This document shows, in pieces, positions 60,701 through 64,000 of a stretch of DNA of 64,000 nt. The notes under the pieces are model-generated. The model was not told the origin of the DNA, made no database searches, and saw only the letters and a list, made by a program, of their open reading frames with translations. A program made the position numbers and the translations under genes. Positions within the stretch are counted from its first letter, which is position 1; each line of letters opens with the position of its first letter. Location of the stretch: assembly GCA_050123375.1 (NCBI GenBank), contig JASFHF010000005.1, positions 6,289 to 70,288 of the forward strand, in the 5' to 3' direction. The DNA is from JASFHF01 sp050123375 (GTDB lineage: Bacteria; Pseudomonadota; Gammaproteobacteria; UBA12402).

Positions 60701-61162
60701 TTGGATAATAAATTTATTTTAGATGTATGTTGTGGAAGTAAAATGTTTTATTTTGATAAAAACAATAAAAATACTGTGTATATGGATAATAGAGAATATG
60801 AAGATATTCTTTGTGATGGTCGAAATTTAGAAGTAAATCCTGATGTAATAGGTGATTTTAGAAATATCCCATATGAAAACAATTCTTTTAGATTAGTCGT
60901 GTTCGACCCTCCACATTTATTACGAGCTGGTGAGAAAAGTTGGTTAGCGAAAAAATATGGAAAATTAAATGAAAATTGGAAAGAAGATATAAAAACAGGG
61001 TTTTCTGAATGCTTTAGAGTTTTAGAAAACCGCGGTATTCTAATTTTTAAATGGAATGAAGAACAAATTAAGTTAAAAGAAATATTAAAATTAACTCAAC
61101 ATGAGCCTCTTCTAGGAAATAAACGAAATAAAACTCATTGGCTAGTATTTATAAAAATATAG
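60701..61162 (+). CDS. SAM-dependent methyltransferase
   Basis: 153 residues from TTG with AAAGGAGGTGA before it. Motif I is DVCCGSKMF; the catalytic motif IV is FDPPH, and CFRVLENRGILIFKW follows as the next strand. DPPH-type enzymes are usually N6-adenine or N4-cytosine DNA methyltransferases; there is no visible target-recognition domain, so the substrate (DNA, RNA or protein) is open. It could guard phage DNA. Confidence 0.75.
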   Translation: MDNKFILDVCCGSKMFYFDKNNKNTVYMDNREYEDILCDGRNLEVNPDVIGDFRNIPYENNSFRLVVFDPPHLLRAGEKSWLAKKYGKLNENWKEDIKTGFSECFRVLENRGILIFKWNEEQIKLKEILKLTQHEPLLGNKRNKTHWLVFIKI

Positions 61163-61172
61163 GAGTGGTATT

Positions 61173-61427
61173 ATGTATAAAATAAAATCAGACGAACTAA
61201 GATTATTTATTAAAAATAAAGGTTTCACAATAAAAGCAATTTCAAAAAGTATGGGTTTACAGCCTACTAGTTTAAGTCGTAAAATAGCCAATAATAGGAA
61301 ATTTACGATTAACGATCTAATAATGATCTGTAAGATCGTCAACATTGATATCTGCGACTTTATAAAAAATTTTTTAATTAAAGAAATTAATGTAGAAGCT
61401 GAAATTATTAAAAAAGGAGATGATTAA
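61173..61427 (+). CDS. Cro/XRE-type helix-turn-helix regulator
   Basis: 84 residues, with TAGGAG before ATG. IKAISKSMGLQPTSLSRKIA forms a regular HTH followed by ANNRKFTINDLIMICKIVNI, the usual helices 4-5 of XRE proteins. Could regulate nearby promoters such as 60393. Confidence 0.78.
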   Translation: MYKIKSDELRLFIKNKGFTIKAISKSMGLQPTSLSRKIANNRKFTINDLIMICKIVNIDICDFIKNFLIKEINVEAEIIKKGDD

Positions 61428-61428
61428 A

Positions 61429-61605
61429 ATGACATATTGTAATAGATGTGATGGTGATTTAATATACATTGATGCTGATGATACGTGGTTATATTACAGA
61501 TGTATTGACTGTGAGAATAACATGAAATTCAGTAAAAAAAGAATAAAAGAAAAAGAAGAAGAAGAATATGAAAGATTAAAAGAAGAAAAAAAGAAATGGA
61601 GGTAA
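61429..61605 (+). CDS. Small zinc-finger protein
   Basis: 58 residues; ATG 61429 follows AAAAAGGAG at proper distance (ATG 61420 is too close). CNRC and CIDC make a zinc knuckle pair, then a KEKEEEE-type tail. Confidence 0.65.
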   Translation: MTYCNRCDGDLIYIDADDTWLYYRCIDCENNMKFSKKRIKEKEEEEYERLKEEKKKWR

Positions 61606-61610
61606 ATTGA

Positions 61611-61811
61611 ATGTCAAATATAAGGAAAATATGGATATTAAAAGAAAAAATAAGGCTAAAAAATATGATTAGATTATTTGATTATATGCTATCTCAATAC
61701 CATGTTATGTATGGAGATGAAACAAGATTAGGGGTTCTGGAAGCATATAAGAATAATCTAATCAATCGCGAATATGCAATTAGAGAATTAAAAGAATTGG
61801 AGGTCGTTTAA
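61611..61811 (+). CDS. Small helical protein
   Basis: 66 residues, with TGGAGG before ATG. Basic helices (RKIWILKEKIRLKNMIRLFD). No family is recognised. Confidence 0.57.
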   Translation: MSNIRKIWILKEKIRLKNMIRLFDYMLSQYHVMYGDETRLGVLEAYKNNLINREYAIRELKELEVV

Positions 61812-61814
61812 ATT

Positions 61815-61988
61815 ATGAAATTTAAACTAATATTAAAAAATAATAATGTTTATAATTCTATTAAAGAAATTAATAATGAAAAAAATATATGTAATTTGTG
61901 TAATGGAGTAGAATGTAATTCTACTGAAGATGTTTGCTTTTGTTTTGCTGGCATAAAACAAATAATATTAGAAAGTGAGGTAATATAA
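61815..61988 (+). CDS. Small Cys-rich protein
   Basis: 57 residues, with TGGAGG before ATG. CNLC, then C, then CFCF gives five cysteines within 18 residues, a probable metal site. Ends two bases before the next ATG. Confidence 0.58.
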   Translation: MKFKLILKNNNVYNSIKEINNEKNICNLCNGVECNSTEDVCFCFAGIKQIILESEVI

Positions 61989-61989
61989 T

Positions 61990-62289
61990 ATGTCAAACGA
62001 GTTAAAAAAGAAGTTTAAAATCGGTGACAAGGTAAGAATTAAAAAATGTGATGAAGATTTATTTTTCATTGCCGGAATACATAATCATATGACAAAAGAA
62101 GCTATAAAAATATATTTTGGTATTGTTCTTATCACCTTTAAAATTGATACTTGTTGGAAAGAAGAATTAATCGGTGAGATTTATTTAGTAGGAAAAGAAA
62201 ATCATTATATTATTAAAAGTGAAAGTAAATATCATGTGTTTTGTAATGATTATGAAGAAATGGAGGTTTTAAAAAACAATGAATATTAA
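61990..62289 (+). CDS. Small beta-rich protein
   Basis: 99 residues, with GTGAGGTAATATA before ATG. Starts with KKKFKIGDKVRIKKCDEDLF, an SH3-like barrel opening; no specific family. Confidence 0.58.
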   Translation: MSNELKKKFKIGDKVRIKKCDEDLFFIAGIHNHMTKEAIKIYFGIVLITFKIDTCWKEELIGEIYLVGKENHYIIKSESKYHVFCNDYEEMEVLKNNEY

Positions 62290-62593
62290 ATTATTAAATA
62301 TATCAAATAAAAAAAATGGAACAATGACAAGTGTTTGCATAAATAAAAAATCTATAGAAAATACAACTTTATTTATAAAAAATATGCATAAATATTTATG
62401 CAATTGTGGCTACAATAAATGTAATTGCAAATATGGGTATTTTATTTGGGAACCTGATTCACGTATTAATTTTAAATATGTTTCAAGGGTAGACGTTGCC
62501 TCAACTGAAAAATATTTAATTATTATGAAGGAAGAATATTTTAAAAAATTAGCCAGAGCTAAAAAAAAAGAACTCAGCAATCCAAGCAATTAA
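62279..62593 (+). CDS. Cys-rich protein with possible frameshift extension
   Basis: 104 residues, with TGGAGG before ATG, overlapping the previous gene. CNCGYNKCNCKYGYF is Cys-rich. Near its end an A9 run (62561-62569) precedes a -1 frame open to 62754 that codes another Cys-rich segment (RCWHGYCILC; YICCDCC). That frame has no start codon of its own, so it is either reached by slippage or part of one gene split by a homopolymer error. Confidence 0.6.
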   Translation: MNIKLLNISNKKNGTMTSVCINKKSIENTTLFIKNMHKYLCNCGYNKCNCKYGYFIWEPDSRINFKYVSRVDVASTEKYLIIMKEEYFKKLARAKKKELSNPSN

Positions 62594-62734
62594 AAAAAAA
62601 AAATATAATACCAGAATATATATCATTACATGATGATAGATGCTGGCATGGTTATTGTATATTATGTAGTAAACCAACATATTTTTGCGAATATTTAAAT
62701 AAATATATTTGTTGTGATTGTTGCAATTTAAAAG

Positions 62735-62770
62735 AAAAAAAACCTAGTTTTTAATTATCTAGGTTTTTTT
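62735..62770 (+). terminator. Terminator of the rightward genes
   Basis: AAAAAACCTAG pairs with CTAGGTTTTTT, followed by T. A second hairpin AAGAACTTAGAT/ATCTAAGTTCTT lies at 62811-62841 and serves the leftward genes. Confidence 0.82.
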
Positions 62771-62831
62771 CTTATTTTGCAATCATTATCTTTAGTAATT
62801 AAGAAAAAAAAAGAACTTAGATAATTAAAAT

Positions 62832-63419
62832 CTAAGTTCTTATTTGTTTTTTAAATATTCGTTTTTTACTGTCTATATAAATGATATCATTTTGCTTTAA
62901 CATTTCTCTTATTGTTCGCCATTCATTTTCATTTATAATATTATATTTTTTAGTAAATACGTTTTTCATAATTACCTTATCAGGTTTCAACTTTTTAATT
63001 ATTTCAACTACTTTATTATATTTTTCTGTAATATCTATATCTATATTATCTATTGTATTAATATCATTCCTATTATATTCTATTAGCATAATATCAATGT
63101 TATAATTTTTAAGTGTTAGAAGTGTTAATTCTTTCTCTAAGCATGTACTTTTATTATATAAAAGTACACCTTTTATTTTTTTATTAGTTTTAAATTTAAC
63201 CGCTGTCATATAAGTAATTATTTGACCTATGTCATAAGAAGACAATTGTATTTTTATTTCTATCAATATAAAACTTTTTTCAGTCTCAACTAATAAATCT
63301 ACCGATTTATTATATCCAACTAAAAATTCTTTAGTTATATTAATTATTCCTTCTTTACCAAACCATTCATATACTTTAGCAGTTTTCATAATATCATTTC
63401 TTAAATCGTTTTCATTCAT
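62832..63419 (-). CDS. PD-(D/E)XK nuclease-like protein
   Basis: 195 residues. SVDLLVETEKSFILIEIKIQ gives the D...ExK core of PD-(D/E)XK nucleases, after YEWFGKEGIINITKEF and before SSYDIGQIITYMTA. NucS- and VRR-like proteins share this. It could be a repair nuclease or restriction-type factor. Its ATG follows the upstream stop directly (TAAATG); the 3' end overlaps a terminator. Confidence 0.65.
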   Translation of the reverse strand: MNENDLRNDIMKTAKVYEWFGKEGIINITKEFLVGYNKSVDLLVETEKSFILIEIKIQLSSYDIGQIITYMTAVKFKTNKKIKGVLLYNKSTCLEKELTLLTLKNYNIDIMLIEYNRNDINTIDNIDIDITEKYNKVVEIIKKLKPDKVIMKNVFTKKYNIINENEWRTIREMLKQNDIIYIDSKKRIFKKQIRT

Positions 63420-64000
63420 TTATTTCGCCACTTTTTCATTCATTTTATTATTGTATTTTCTTCTAGTTGTAGTATTTTCTGTAAATGCTAAACTATCATT
63501 TACTAAATTTTTTCTAACCTTTTTCCAATCATTATCTTTAGTAATTAAATGTTTGAAAGTTTTTTTTGATATGACTTCATTTTCTTTTAAAGCTTTTACT
63601 TGATTTTTAATAATTGCATATTTATCCCAAAATGTTAATTCTTCAGGTTCTAAATTATCTTTAAAAATTTTTAAGCTATCTTTAAAATTTTTAGGATTAT
63701 CCTTAGAATTTTTTAGGCTATCCTTAAAATTTTCAGGATTATCCTTAGAATTTTTTAAGCTATCCTTAAAATTTTTAGGATCATCTTTAAATGTTTTTGA
63801 CTTATCCTTAAAATTAATTGAATGTTTTAGGTTATCCTTAAAATTTTCTGAGTTATCCTTAAAATTTTTAAGCTTATCTTTATCTTGACTAGAAATTCCT
63901 AGTATACCTTTGGTATCACTTGTTTCTAGCTGTTTTTTATCCTTAAAATTCTCAGGCTTGCTTAGGCTACTTATATTATTATCCTTAAAATTTTTAGGAT
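63420..64000 (-). CDS. NFKD-repeat protein, 5' end outside window
   Basis: Open on the minus strand to the window edge (193 visible codons). About ten copies of an NFKD unit (PKNFKDSLKNSKDNPENFKD) fill most of the visible N-terminal part; then LEPEELTFWDKYAIIKNQVK and a basic tail ending NNKMNEKVAK. In the DNA the repeat reads AATTTTAAGGAT. It may be an elongated repeat domain or a slippage-prone region. The start and the family are unknown. Confidence 0.65.
   Translation of the reverse strand, partial: PKNFKDNNISSLSKPENFKDKKQLETSDTKGILGISSQDKDKLKNFKDNSENFKDNLKHSINFKDKSKTFKDDPKNFKDSLKNSKDNPENFKDSLKNSKDNPKNFKDSLKIFKDNLEPEELTFWDKYAIIKNQVKALKENEVISKKTFKHLITKDNDWKKVRKNLVNDSLAFTENTTTRRKYNNKMNEKVAK

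Noticed and set aside
1..64000. Alternative genetic code (TGA or TAG read as sense)
   Set aside because: Genes end on TGA and TAG as well as TAA with well-placed overlaps to the next start; only the endolysin shows an internal stop, explained by a frameshift.

Overview
The window is a contiguous piece of a tailed double-stranded DNA phage genome (or an intact prophage of one). It is very AT-rich, with strong GGAGG-type ribosome binding sites, frequent TTG/GTG starts, standard stops (TGA is a true stop, often in ATGA/TAATG start-stop overlaps) and no housekeeping bacterial genes. This fits a phage of a low-GC Gram-positive host such as a clostridium or relative; the host cannot be named from the sequence. 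The structural genes are those of a long non-contractile-tailed (siphovirus) particle with a Mu-like head module: DUF935-type portal, gpI-like protease fused to scaffold, gp36-like and gpG-like connectors.

Layout. (1) 1-10293, rightward: replication genes (SNF2-type helicase cut by the left edge, Rha-like regulator, DUF2815-like ssDNA-binding protein, family B DNA polymerase, MazG-like protein, membrane-anchored FtsK-like ATPase). (2) 10363-19002, leftward: a run of 22 small, mostly unrecognised genes, most carrying the same leader and separated by related hairpins; they are transcribed from a consensus promoter at 19457-19485 through a structured leader of about 450 nt. (3) 19490-20450: a non-coding, origin-like locus made of two arms of about 205 bp in inverted orientation, rich in GTGTAAA iterons, around an asymmetric AT-rich core and flanked by mirror-image promoters. 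(4) 21741-44736, rightward: terminase, head, connector, tail, and a twice-repeated tail-fibre cassette. (5) 44802-47467: an amidase endolysin with a frameshift, an RNA cluster (tRNAs, tRNA-like elements, two copies of a double-pseudoknot RNA), holin and small proteins. (6) 47800-49082: a conserved protein of unknown function, then one normal tRNA and two circularly permuted tRNA genes, in which the 3' half lies upstream of the 5' half. (7) 49315-54213: a protein with three tandem helix-turn-helix domains, a second origin-like iteron locus (50900-51240), RHH and AbrB-like regulators, and a P4-type primase/helicase. (8) 54440-62754, rightward: many small genes including a HAD phosphatase, an RNA ligase of the DUF5565/RLIG1 kind whose nucleophile lysine appears to be glutamine, a methyltransferase and a Cro-like regulator. 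(9) 62832-64000, leftward: a PD-(D/E)XK-like protein and a repeat protein cut by the right edge.

How it fits together. Polymerase B, the ssDNA-binding protein, the SF2 helicase and the AEP primase/SF3 helicase form a largely host-independent replisome, probably acting at the two iteron loci. Most early promoters share a pattern TTGACATnnTGTAA followed by TATAAT; the GTGTAAT within several of them resembles the origin iteron GTGTAAA, suggesting that one DNA-binding protein may govern both replication and transcription. The strongest candidate for a new system is RNA-based: permuted tRNA genes, tRNA-like modules inside a structured RNA, a covarying double-pseudoknot element present twice, and an RNA ligase-family protein in the same genome.
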